In this document: positions 1 through 9,830 of the stretch, in pieces | Layout: every line of letters begins with the position of its first letter | Numbering within the stretch: the stretch's first letter is position 1 | Source: Glebionis coronaria | Lineage: Eukaryota; Streptophyta; Magnoliopsida; Asterales; Asteraceae | DNA: 64,000 nt | Direction: 5' to 3' | Assembly (NCBI GenBank): GCA_025667525.1 | Contig: CM046878.1 | Coordinates: 392,526,974 to 392,590,973 of the forward strand | Notes under the pieces: generated by a model | What the model saw: the letters and a program-made list of their open reading frames with translations, nothing else | What the model was told of the DNA's origin: nothing | Databases searched by the model: none | Made by a program: the position numbers and the translations under genes

Positions 1-2949
1 AAGGCCATGAACAGTACACTACGTAAACATACGAACCAATTAAAACTTTCCATTTATGTCATGTACACGTGTCATGAACATTAAATTCAGAAACTACGTA
101 CGTATTAATACACGATAGTTATTAAGTACGTAATGTTACACGATAATTATTAAGTATAATAATTATAATCACGAACATTTATAAAACGATAATTATTACG
201 TATAATAATTATAACCTGACTATTAGAACACGATATATATAGAAGTATATATAACATGAACATTAATCACGAACTAGGACGAATAATTATAACAAATGAA
301 CACGAGTATTACGTTAACTAAGAAAAAGGCACGGGTTTGCCTTGGGCTTCGGGTTAGCCGCGGACAAGGGGAACAAGGGGACCCAAGCCCATTTTAAATT
401 TTTATCTAAAGGGAAACGTAAAAACATAGAACTTTTCATTATACAGAAATTTTAGAAAAATTAAAAACCCTAGCTCCTTCTCCTCCTTGTTTCTGCCGAC
501 CATCAAGAACACCAAGGGTGTTGTGGGTTTTGATCTTTAATTTTGGTATAAACGTGTTTGTGCTTATAGTCCTCATTCATTCACGCATTCGGTATCACCT
601 TAACCTTAACTTTTTATTCTTTTTTATTAAATCATGATTAAATGTTTATGAATCTTTAAAAACATGGAACAAGAACATGTAGGAATAATTAATAAACAAG
701 ATTAGGGTTTGGTTTGTTTGTTTTGGTTAGGAAAACGCACCAACCGAGAGCCACCAAGCTCTCGGTAGCGTATTTGCACCACCAGCCGAGACCCTAGGTC
801 TCGGTGTGGCTTGGTTTTGGTTCGTTCACAAGAAAAGGAACCCCGACTCGAGTCGGGGTAGCGTTTGGTTTTGGTTTAGTGTCAACCGAGACCCTACAAG
901 GTCTCGGTGGGACTTAGTTTACAAGCAGTGGGAACCCCGACTTGAGTCGGGGTGTACTTGGTTTGAATAGTGTCTAGCTGAGCCACATCAGTGGCAACCA
1001 CCAGCTACAGCCAGTGGTAAATTGGTTCGGACAGTGGCAACCGGTTAGGCCGGGTAGCCACTGTCAGGGCTGTTTGGTTTAGCTTATGGTTCGGCTTATA
1101 TTAAAACTCGGGTACGGGTTCGGTAAAATTATAAAATCAGTTTTATACGTATTTAATTAAATTATAACATGACTATTAATTTAATTAAAATATGACTTAG
1201 GTTATAATTATTAAACATTATAATTCATGATTAACCGAAGTATTTTATTTAGACTAATTCAATAAAATTATGCTTTATTTAATTAAATCATATAACCTAT
1301 AGTTTATTAATTTATCATGTCATTTATTTAATAAACTATGTTGATTAACCATGAGTTAATTAAATTTGTATAACCTATAGTTTATTAATTAACCATGATA
1401 TATTATTAATTAATAAAACATGAACTATTATTATTCATTGATAATCAGTTATAACCTATAGTATTTAATTAATAAACTATATTATTAATTACATGACTTA
1501 TAACTTTTAACCAGTAAACACTAGCTTATATTATTAGCTTTTTAGTTTAGCTTATTTCTAAATATGAAAACTTTCTATTTCAGGAAACTTACTATTTTTT
1601 AGAAACTTTCTATTTTTAGAAACTGATCTATTTTTAGAAACTGATCTATTTTTGGAAACTTTCAATTTTTAGAAACTTTCTATTTTGGAAACTTTTTATT
1701 TTTGGAAACCTGCTATTTTTTGAAAGTTACTTATTATTACACAACAAGTATAATACAAGAATACAAGATAATACTTAATCAGAGTACATGAAATACATGA
1801 ATAATACAGTATATCATTTGAAACAGTAAAATAAGACAAGAACATATAAAACAAGCTAAGAACATGCTATAACCAGTAACGTACTCAATAATCAGAAAAC
1901 ATATACATGTCCTTTATTTATGTAGCATAAGTGAGGTCAGAGTAGGACTATTCATCCTTTCATCTTTCCTCGTTCACTGGACACAAGGTATGGATTTTCC
2001 GTCCTTCAGTATGGACATTCTTTCCTTATTAATATTCCCCGTTTGCAACCAACTATTTTCCCAAGTATATGTTTTATATGTTTTGATTACTTATGTTTAG
2101 TTTTAAATGCCTAAGACATATACATGCATGACCAGTGTCACCTAGTTATGGAGGTACCATAACCATAACACTGGAGGCACCAGTGTTATGACTTCCCCAC
2201 GGCTGAGTGATTGATCGTGGCGTCCCTCTACAGGTTTGGCCTTATATTTATATTATCATGGGGGCGTATGGGTGCATCCTAGTTACATGTTTTACAAGAT
2301 TTTCATGGTGAATGCGATGTGTGCCTTTCACCCTTCACAAGGACTTGATCCCTCCTACCAAGACTAATTAATTAGAGGCAATCCCTTTAATTGCATGATG
2401 AGGTCTCCCCTCCAAGTATTCATGCACGGTGGAACCTCATGACCTATATGGGCTATTGGCTAATTAATACAGTTTTCATATAAAAACATAAGTCTTTCAA
2501 ACTATAAAACTAGTTTTATGAACATGTTCCAGGTTATCTAGGACTTTACATTTCCGCTGCTATTAGTCTTTTATGCTTATGTCATTTCATGCTATACTTG
2601 TATATCCGTTCACTGGTCGTTATGCTCAGCCGTTTTCCTTTCATGTTCCCAAACGGCAGGTACTCAAGGTGCTCGTAGACTTTGAGAGTATGTGCGATGG
2701 AAGCTATCTAGCCTTCATTACTTTATGCATTTCCATACATTATGTTAGTTTATTTCTTTGGACATTGTTTAGTCCTTTCCCATTTCAGTACTTATATTCT
2801 TGTGTGTGAGCTTATACCTAGAATATCGATGTTTGTTTCTGGTATTTCGATTCATGGTTATTTAATGTTTTTAGACATTTACCTTGCATGCTTTGATGAC
2901 ACGTCATAATTATCCTATGATATTCCATTTACCAAAATGAGGTGTTACA
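1..2949 (+). mobile_element. 5' LTR of Tekay-type gypsy element G1, left end cut by the window
   Basis: This is a long LTR of about 3 kb. It matches the split LTR at 18758-20400 plus 32441-33817 and the partial LTR at 54333-55932 almost throughout. The other copies begin TGTAAAAC about 20 bases before the equivalent of base 1, so only the first few bases are missing here. The right end is TGTTACA (2943-2949), followed directly by a primer binding site. A telo-box-like AAACCCTAG lies at 465-473, downstream of AT-rich sequence, and five palindromes follow at 744-952. Short ORFs inside (for example 2573-2809) are chance. The assignment to Tekay rests on the coding region of the sister copy G2. 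Confidence 0.9.
744..952. repeat. Array of five palindromes in LTR of G1
   Basis: Five inverted repeats follow one another. They are CCGAGAGC/GCTCTCGG (744-765), CCGAGACC-cta-GGTCTCGG (786-804), the perfect 18-mer CCCCGACTCGAGTCGGGG (841-858), CCGAGACC/GGTCTCGG (886-907) and CCCCGACTTGAGTCGGGG (935-952). Two arm sequences alternate. The same array, with point changes that mostly weaken pairing, is in the other two LTR copies at 19517-19725 and 55635-55843. It lies several hundred bases inside the LTR, downstream of the telo-box, so it is probably in the transcribed R/U5 part. Function is unknown. Confidence 0.85.
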
Positions 2950-2953
2950 ATTA

Positions 2954-2966
2954 TGGTATCAGAGCC
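2954..2966 (+). other. Primer binding site of G1 (initiator tRNA-Met type)
   Basis: TGGTATCAGAGCC begins five bases after the LTR end. It is the standard complement of the 3' end of plant initiator methionine tRNA, used to prime minus-strand DNA synthesis. The identical site follows the G2 5' LTR at 33822-33834. The G1 leader continues to 3102, is interrupted by element C1, and resumes at 13055. Confidence 0.9.
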
Positions 2967-3102
2967 AAGGCTTCGACCTGTAGGCTCTAAAACATGACCT
3001 GTGATTAGTGGGTAATCACCATGGTCTTCCTAGAACTAACAGTTGTTTTCATGCATTAGTTCATGTATCATTGCTGCAGGAATTTTAACTAAGTAATGGT
3101 TG

Positions 3103-3484
3103 TGTTGGAAATAGGTTTTTCCAAAGAAAGTCTCGGTCACATCATTATTAGCATAGATTCCGAGCTATAGACTATGTAGGACATTGTAACTTAGAGTGAC
3201 CTCTCTTAGGGGGAGATTGTTGGAAATACGTTTTTACGTATTTAGAAAGGATCGGTCACTCTAATGATATTGGGCTTGTGATCCAATATAGCCCACCAAA
3301 GCCCACATGTAGGGTGGCTATATAAACCCCTCCTAGTATGTTAGGAGGGGTTGAACACTTAACCATTTATCACATTCCATATTTCTTCTTCTTTCTCTCC
3401 TTTCTCTCTCTAGTTCTTCCATTTCCCGTCCATCTCAATAGATTAATCATAACTTGCTTAATCCTTAGAAACTATGGACCTACA
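3103..3484 (+). repeat. 5' LTR of C1
   Basis: It starts TGTTGGAAATA and ends CCTACA, with a TATA box TATATAAA at 3319-3326. The LTR start motif TGTTGGAAATA and the preceding polypurine tract AGGGGGAGAT recur inside the LTR at about 3209-3230. The LTR therefore carries a second internal copy of its own boundary. Confidence 0.9.
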
Positions 3485-3486
3485 AT

Positions 3487-3499
3487 TGGTATCAAGAGC
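3487..3499 (+). other. Primer binding site of C1
   Basis: TGGTATCAAGAGC lies two bases after the LTR end. It resembles the initiator tRNA-Met site TGGTATCAGAGC with one extra A, a variant plausible for Copia elements. Confidence 0.75.
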
Positions 3500-6003
3500 T
3501 TTGGTTGATTCTTCTAATTGACGTATGTTTTATCTATTGATTTGGTGGTAAAAAAATTTTCTTTCTAAATTTTTTTTCTCGTTTTTTATCATTTTTTATC
3601 TATCAATTTTTTTATCATACTTCATCAATTTTTCTAAATTTTTCTAAATTTTGTTAATCAGTTTTCTTTATCGAATTTCAATATCACTTTTTTTTCTATC
3701 ATCTTTTGTCTCATCTGTATTAACTTCGTCATTTTTTTAGGGTAATCAGTTTTTTCAATATCACATTTTTATCAGTTTTTTTTGGTAATCAGTTTTCTTT
3801 ATCTGGGTATAAATTTCAATATCTGATTATCAGTTTTTCATTGTTTCTATCATACTTCTTGTCCAAAACTGTCATTTTGTCTTTATCTACTTCATCAACT
3901 TCATCAACTTTTGGATCTTTTTATGGGCATAATTTTCTTGTTGCGATCCAACATATTTTTTTATCAAGAATCTGGCATCATATAATTTTCGGCTACGATC
4001 TGATTTTTTTTGATCGCATAAACCCCGGGGGTTTCTACTTGCGATCCAAAGTCACGATCACTTTCTATGATCAAACTATGATCACAACTGCGATCCTAGT
4101 TACGATAACGGTTACGATCACCGTTACGATCACTGCCCACGATCACCAATACGATCGAGGAGTTCGATCAATGGACACGATAGGGGAGTACGATCACCAA
4201 TGCGATCGTGAGTACGATGACTAGTTGCGATGTATGACTGCGTTGGAGTGGTTGTGACTGCGATGGTGTGTTGTTATGACTGCGATGGACATGAAAAATG
4301 TTGCGATGAAGGGACTCTCTATTGCGATGACTATTCTGATATTGCGATGACTGTTTTCAAAAATTGCGATATAACCAAAACTCTCTCAATTTTTTAATCT
4401 GATACTCGACCCATTTTTGACCACAAAACAGACTTAGACTTGTCACGAATCACACCCTCGTCTCACCTTAACTACTCGACTCATTGTCTCACACAACAGA
4501 CTCAACACACGACACAGACACAAAGTCAAAACACATTGAGTGCAAACTTTAAACCCACCCTCGACTCGACCCACAAATCAGACTCTCGAACCAAGACAAC
4601 AGACTCAGACTCGACTCTAACACACTTAAAACCCAACACCAAAAATCTTTTGAGTAACTTTTGAGTATAAACAATAAAAGATCATATCACGTGCAATGCA
4701 CATGCTTATACTTTTGAGTAACTAAACTGAAACCCTAGCCGTCTTTACCACTGCCAATTACAATATCATAGAAATCACACTTTTTAAACCGCAGAGATAC
4801 TCAAACACCCATCTAGACTCAAATAAATCAACCATTCTCATTTTTTCGAAACAGTTTTGACCATTACACATATTTTTTAAATACAAGATCTCCGTTGCAA
4901 AACTTCCTCGATATAGGAGTCATAACGAAAATCAAACACATACATATAAACCTACCCAAGATCATTAAGATCTTGATGACATGTTTTTTGTGTCGTCTTG
5001 ACCTTGAGGCATAATCTTTTTTTTTATGAAAGATTAGATTATCTTATTCGAAGATAATTGGGGGTTCGGTGTAGGTGATGATGTTGGACTGAGATCATAT
5101 TGATCAGTTTCTAGATCACTGAAATAGGAGATTTGATTGACGGTTTGAGAGATTCATAAACAAAAGGGGCGAATTTAAGGTGGTATTTGGTCAATGAGAT
5201 AGACGGAAGGGTTTTTATATTTTGTTTTTAGACGGAGGATTCTATGTATCTTCCACTTTTAATAACATTAGGTGGGTTCAAGTTTCTATAAACAGACCAC
5301 GTGTTTCACTTATTTGTGTCAAGTGTGCCACGTTTGGGAGTAATTTATTAGGCAACTGTTTTACTGTCCTCATTTCAAATCTTGGAGTAATTAAAAACAT
5401 TACACTTTGGGAGTAATTGATATGTTTTAGTTACTCACTTTAGTGGTTTTACTCACGTTTTTTTATAGTGGTTATTAACGTTACACTTTGGGAGTAATTG
5501 AGAGTTTTGAGTTTTATTAGACCCCACCATAGTGATTGAGATTCGTAGTTTTGGGCTCCCACTTGTTAGTAGTATTGTATAAACCACAAGTGCCACATTT
5601 TTGTTTTCCTTTGCCAGGTAAAGTCGAGATATATTTCTTTTTGGGAGTGGTGGCGGAGAGTATTGGAATCATTTATTTTTCAAAAAGAAAAGTCAATGAC
5701 GAACGTTCCTATTTTACAAAACGTGATCACATTTTGAATTTAGCTTTTTAGTTTTTAAGAATTCTGAACCGAGAGTTTACATCAATAGGCTCTAGTGGTT
5801 ATTTTCCTTAAATATTGGATTGGTTAATTTATTTTTCGTTTTGGTTATTTCTTTGGATTGAGCGAGGTATTTTAGATGTGTTGGGTTTAAAAGAGACAAA
5901 GTGATACGATTTGGTAACGGACCAAGTGACGAGACAAAGTGAGCATATATATTAAACATCATTGTTTGCACCGGGTATTATCTCATTTCTGTGGGCCTAA
6001 CTT
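3500..6003 (+). other. Leader of C1, no convincing gene
   Basis: This is a T-rich leader with no recognisable coding region. At 3930-4380 it carries about 20 scattered copies of a CGATC or GCGAT word, giving a GATC-dense stretch. At 5393-5500 a short direct repeat of TTACACTTTGGGAGTAATTGA occurs twice. Short ORFs at 3841-4224, 4440-4664, 5222-5416 and 5536-5751 have no familiar features and I do not call them genes. Confidence 0.6.
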
Positions 6004-8334
6004 TTGGGTTGTTACAAATTATTTGGGCCTCGATTGGTTATCAATTGTGTTAGGGCTTCAAAAGTGACAACGTTTGAGCCGACAAAGAAATTATTGAGCC
6101 AAGGAAAGTATATCTTACCAAACAAGGATCCAATATTTGTCATCGAACTTTCAATGGATTTTTTGAATTCGACGTCGAACGAGGGAGAATTGCATCTTTT
6201 GCAAAACAAAGTTAGAGAAAGTGGCATCACTTCATTTCGAATGCTTCAGTATCATCTAGTTACTCTTTTACGGGTTCAAGGAGGAAGCGAATTTGTGACA
6301 CTCTTTGGTCAAAATCATTATACATACATCGATTCACTATTCCTAAACTTGACACCAACTTGCTGATCAACTTCAAATAGAAGACTTTAATCACTCTGCA
6401 TCAGAAACTACATATCAGGCTCTTGTGACACAACTCACGCCTTTCCTCCAATTCAATATCATCAAGTCTGACAATTCAGGGATATGCTGGTTATTTTTTC
6501 AATACACACAGAACGAGGTTAAAGACTTCCATGATAAACTGTTGGAATTTATGTCATCAGTTTCGTCTTCAATTTATGAAAGATCCTGACTTCAGCAAGC
6601 GTATGATAATGGAGTGCAAGAATCTATGATGCAGATGCAAGAGGAGAATGGTCATACGGTTGACAACTTGGAGCCTAACGATGGCAAGAGCACGGAATCA
6701 GGAGGACAACATGATACCAGTGGCACGTCAGGGAATGGTCACGAGATCTCTTTTGATGACACCTTACCCGTTTATGACGAAGAGCCTGCGAACATGGTAC
6801 AATGTAATGTTGCTTATGATGTATACGCTGATGAAATGCCGCATATTGAGCATTCTGAACCTAAGTATGGCAAACATGGGATGAAAAAGAGTGATAGAAA
6901 TACCACTTATGATTCATCCGATGTGATTCATAATGGGGGAGAGATTGTTCAGAATGCTTTAGTACATCATGATAAATGCTTTATGACTGCTTTATTAACT
7001 AATTCCGATTCCAAGATAAAAGGGCTCGAAACGATTTTAGCTCAGCAATCCAAATAGCTTGAGGATGCCAAAATTGAATTTTCAAAGAAAACGGAGAAAT
7101 TTGAAACTTATTTTGAAAAACTTGAAAAGTCAAACGTTGTTCTTAAACGAAAATTGGATCAAACTGTTCTAGATTCTAAAGCTGAAAAGGATAATCTTTT
7201 GAAACAAATTAAGTTGCTCGAATCTAAATTGGCATCCCAAGATAGTTTGCTCAAAGAGAATGAGACTTTAAAGGCTCAGGTACAGGAAAAGGTCTTTGCT
7301 ATAGCTGCGTTGAAAAACGAATTAAGGAAAACTAAAGGAACTAGTGTGGACACTAAGCTTGAAAAACCATCAATCATGGGGAAACCGCCTCAAATTCAGT
7401 CTGTTAGACAAACGACTGCATTTAGATCCGAGCGACCTCAATCCTCGAGACCGCGGTTTGCCTCCCAAGTTGATATGGTTCATCTTTCTAGAACAGTCAC
7501 TCCACTATCTAGGCCCAATGTGACTAAAATAGCTTTTACAAGATCTAATCACATGATTGCCTCTAGTTTCCCTAGACATAGTCAAAAGAACACGCCTCGA
7601 ACTAGTTCAAATGACGTTCGCCATACATTTGATCTAAGGGAAGCTATGCAAAAGACACAAGAGATAGGAATTTCAAACCTAGTCAGATGCCTTCTAGTTT
7701 ACCCAACACTGCTAACCGTAGCATGTTACATCCTAGGAGCATCAATCAATCATCTAGGAATCCTAGATCTTACTCGGACATTAAATATGCTACTTGTAAA
7801 ACATGTAGGAAATGTGTCTTTAAAGCCAATCATGATTCTTGTATCAAAAAATTACTTAATGAGGTGAACTCCCGTGCTAGACTTAAATCCTAGTGGGTGG
7901 CTAAAATCAAACCCGTTGGTAAAATGTGGCGCCCCACTGGTAAAAATTTAACTCTTGTAGGAAACGAGTGCCCTTTAACTAGGATAGTCTCCGATTCTAC
8001 TAAGACTACTGGGGAGGAAATTGAAGAGGATGACACATCATTTAAGCCTGAACTTAAGGTTTTCTATAAACGAAAACGTTTGCCAACTAAGACAAGTGAA
8101 TCATCCACTCAGGTCGCCTCTGGCACAAGAAAAGACGACTGTGAACCCCCACTTGCTTCTAGGATAGATATCACTAACCCATATCAAAGCATGCAAATTG
8201 CTAATGAGAATGCAGGTACCAAAGTTGATGTTCCAAAAGAACGAAGCGGTCCAATAATTGTATACCGCTCAACTAAGGATACTCTTAGAGTTTGGTTGCT
8301 GATGAAGCAGATATCGGAGAAACAAGTGTCTTAG
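6004..8334 (+). pseudogene. gag: Broken gag-like ORF of C1
   Basis: Open segments at 6004-6366, 6614-7057, 7154-7867 and 7687-8334 form one decayed gene. The 6614 and 7154 segments share a frame and are separated only by a TAG (7055-7057). Residues encoded from about 7060 to 7340 are Lys/Glu/Leu-rich and look like a coiled coil. A Cys-rich piece with CKTC and RKC, then NSRAR, lies near 7790-7880, and an MWRPTGK motif near 7925. From memory this order resembles the gag to protease spacer of Asteraceae Copia elements. A frameshift lies near 7670-7690 and another stop at 7891-7893. No classic CCHC knuckle and no DSG protease motif follow, so the protein stops short of pol. The true start is not clear. 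Confidence 0.65.
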
Positions 8335-8395
8335 GGGATTCATGGTTAAGCTTACCAAAAGGACTTACAGTCACATTACAGTCTGTAACTCGATC

Positions 8396-9830
8396 TTCAA
8401 ATAAAGGAAAGTTTATCGCCGATGATAAACTTATCCTTACAACGAGAAATTAAATTTTCTTGGACACGAGCTTACATTTAAAACTATTCAACGGTTTTTA
8501 AGTTCGTGTAAAAGGCTCATCGTTAAATGTCAGACGATAACCCGATCTTCACATAAAGGAAAGTTTATCGCCGATGATAAACTTATCCTCAAAAACGAGA
8601 AATTAAATTTTTCTCGGACACGAGCTTACATTAAAACCATTCAAAGGTTTTTAGCTCGTGTACATGGCTCCTCGTTAAATTACAGACGATGAACCGGACT
8701 TCAGAGATAGGGAAGTTTATCTACGCAACGGTAACTTACCCTCAAAACGAGAAATTAAATTTTCTCGGATACGAGCTTATCTTAAAACCATTCAAAGGTT
8801 TTAAGCTCGTGTATATGGCTCCTCGTTAAATGACAGACGACGACCCGGACTTCAGAGACAGGGAAGTTTATCTACGCAACGATAACTTACCCTCCAAACG
8901 AGAAATTAAATTTTCTTGGACACGAGCTAATCTTAAAACTATTCAAAGGTTTTAAGCTCGTGTATATGGCTCCTCGTTAAATGACAGACGATGACCCGGA
9001 CTTCAGAGACAGGGAAGTTTATCTACGCAACGATAACTTACCCTCAAAACGAGAAATTAAATTTTCTCGGACACGAGCTTATCTTAAAACCATTTAAAGG
9101 TTTTAAGCTCGTGTATATGGCTCCTCGTTAAATGACAGACGATGACCCGGACTTCAGAGACAGGGAAGTTTATCTACGCAACGATAACTTACCCTCAAAA
9201 CGTGAAATTAAATTTTCTTGGACACGAGCTTATCTTAAAACCATTCGAAGGTTTTAAGCTCGTGTATATGGCTCCTCGTTAAATGACAGACGATGACCTG
9301 GACTTCAGAGACAGGGAAGTTTATCTACGCAACGATAATTACCCTCAAAACGAGAAATTATTTTTTCTCGGTCACGAGCTCACATTAAAACCATTCAAAG
9401 GTTTCTAGCTCGTGTATATGACATACAGTTAATTATGCGACTGTAACTCGGACTTCATTTTTTAGGAAAGCTTATCTTTAAAGATAGCTTATCCTCGTAA
9501 CGGGAAATTAAATTTTCTCGGTCATGAGGTTGTATTAAAACATTCCAAGTTTTAAGCTCATAAAGGAAAGTGTATCTCTTAAATAAGAGAACTTTTCTTC
9601 TTAACGAGAAATTCATCTTTCTCGGTCATGAGCTTTACGTTAAAACATTCAAAAGTTCTTCAAGCTCATGAAAACGATTTCTAAGTAAATGTCAGCTTAG
9701 AACTCGTTCTTCAATTAAAAAGAAAGTTTATCGCCGATGGTAACTTATCCTTAACAACGTGAAGTTTACAACTTCTCGGACTTGAGCTCGTTTAATAAGA
9801 TATTCAACATCTTAAGCTCAAGTAATTGGT
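8396..9830. repeat. Tandem array of about ten 151-bp hairpin units in C1
   Basis: A repeated landmark (CACGAGCT or a close variant) occurs at 8465, 8619, 8770, 8921, 9072, 9223, 9373, 9523, 9627 and 9781. Spacing is 150-154 bp apart from one shortened unit of 104 bp. Each central unit contains an ordered set of inverted repeats: CGAGAAATTAAATTTTCTCG (9050-9069), then CACGAGCTT..TTAAAACC with GGTTTTAAGCTCGTG (9072-9113), then GGAAGTTTATC with GATAACTTACC. The middle units are most alike and the edges more diverged, as in arrays that expand by unequal crossing-over. A diverged remnant may lie near 10132. Confidence 0.88.

Noticed and set aside
2573..2809. 78-codon ORF in LTR A
   Set aside because: It lies inside an LTR and is not kept open in the other LTR copy near 33430-33680.
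6012..6230. Antisense ORF over the C1 gag remnant
   Set aside because: Shadow of the plus-strand open segment; no independent features.
8396..9830. CRISPR-like array of palindromic repeats
   Set aside because: Units are contiguous 151-bp tandem repeats without unique spacers, inside a plant LTR element.
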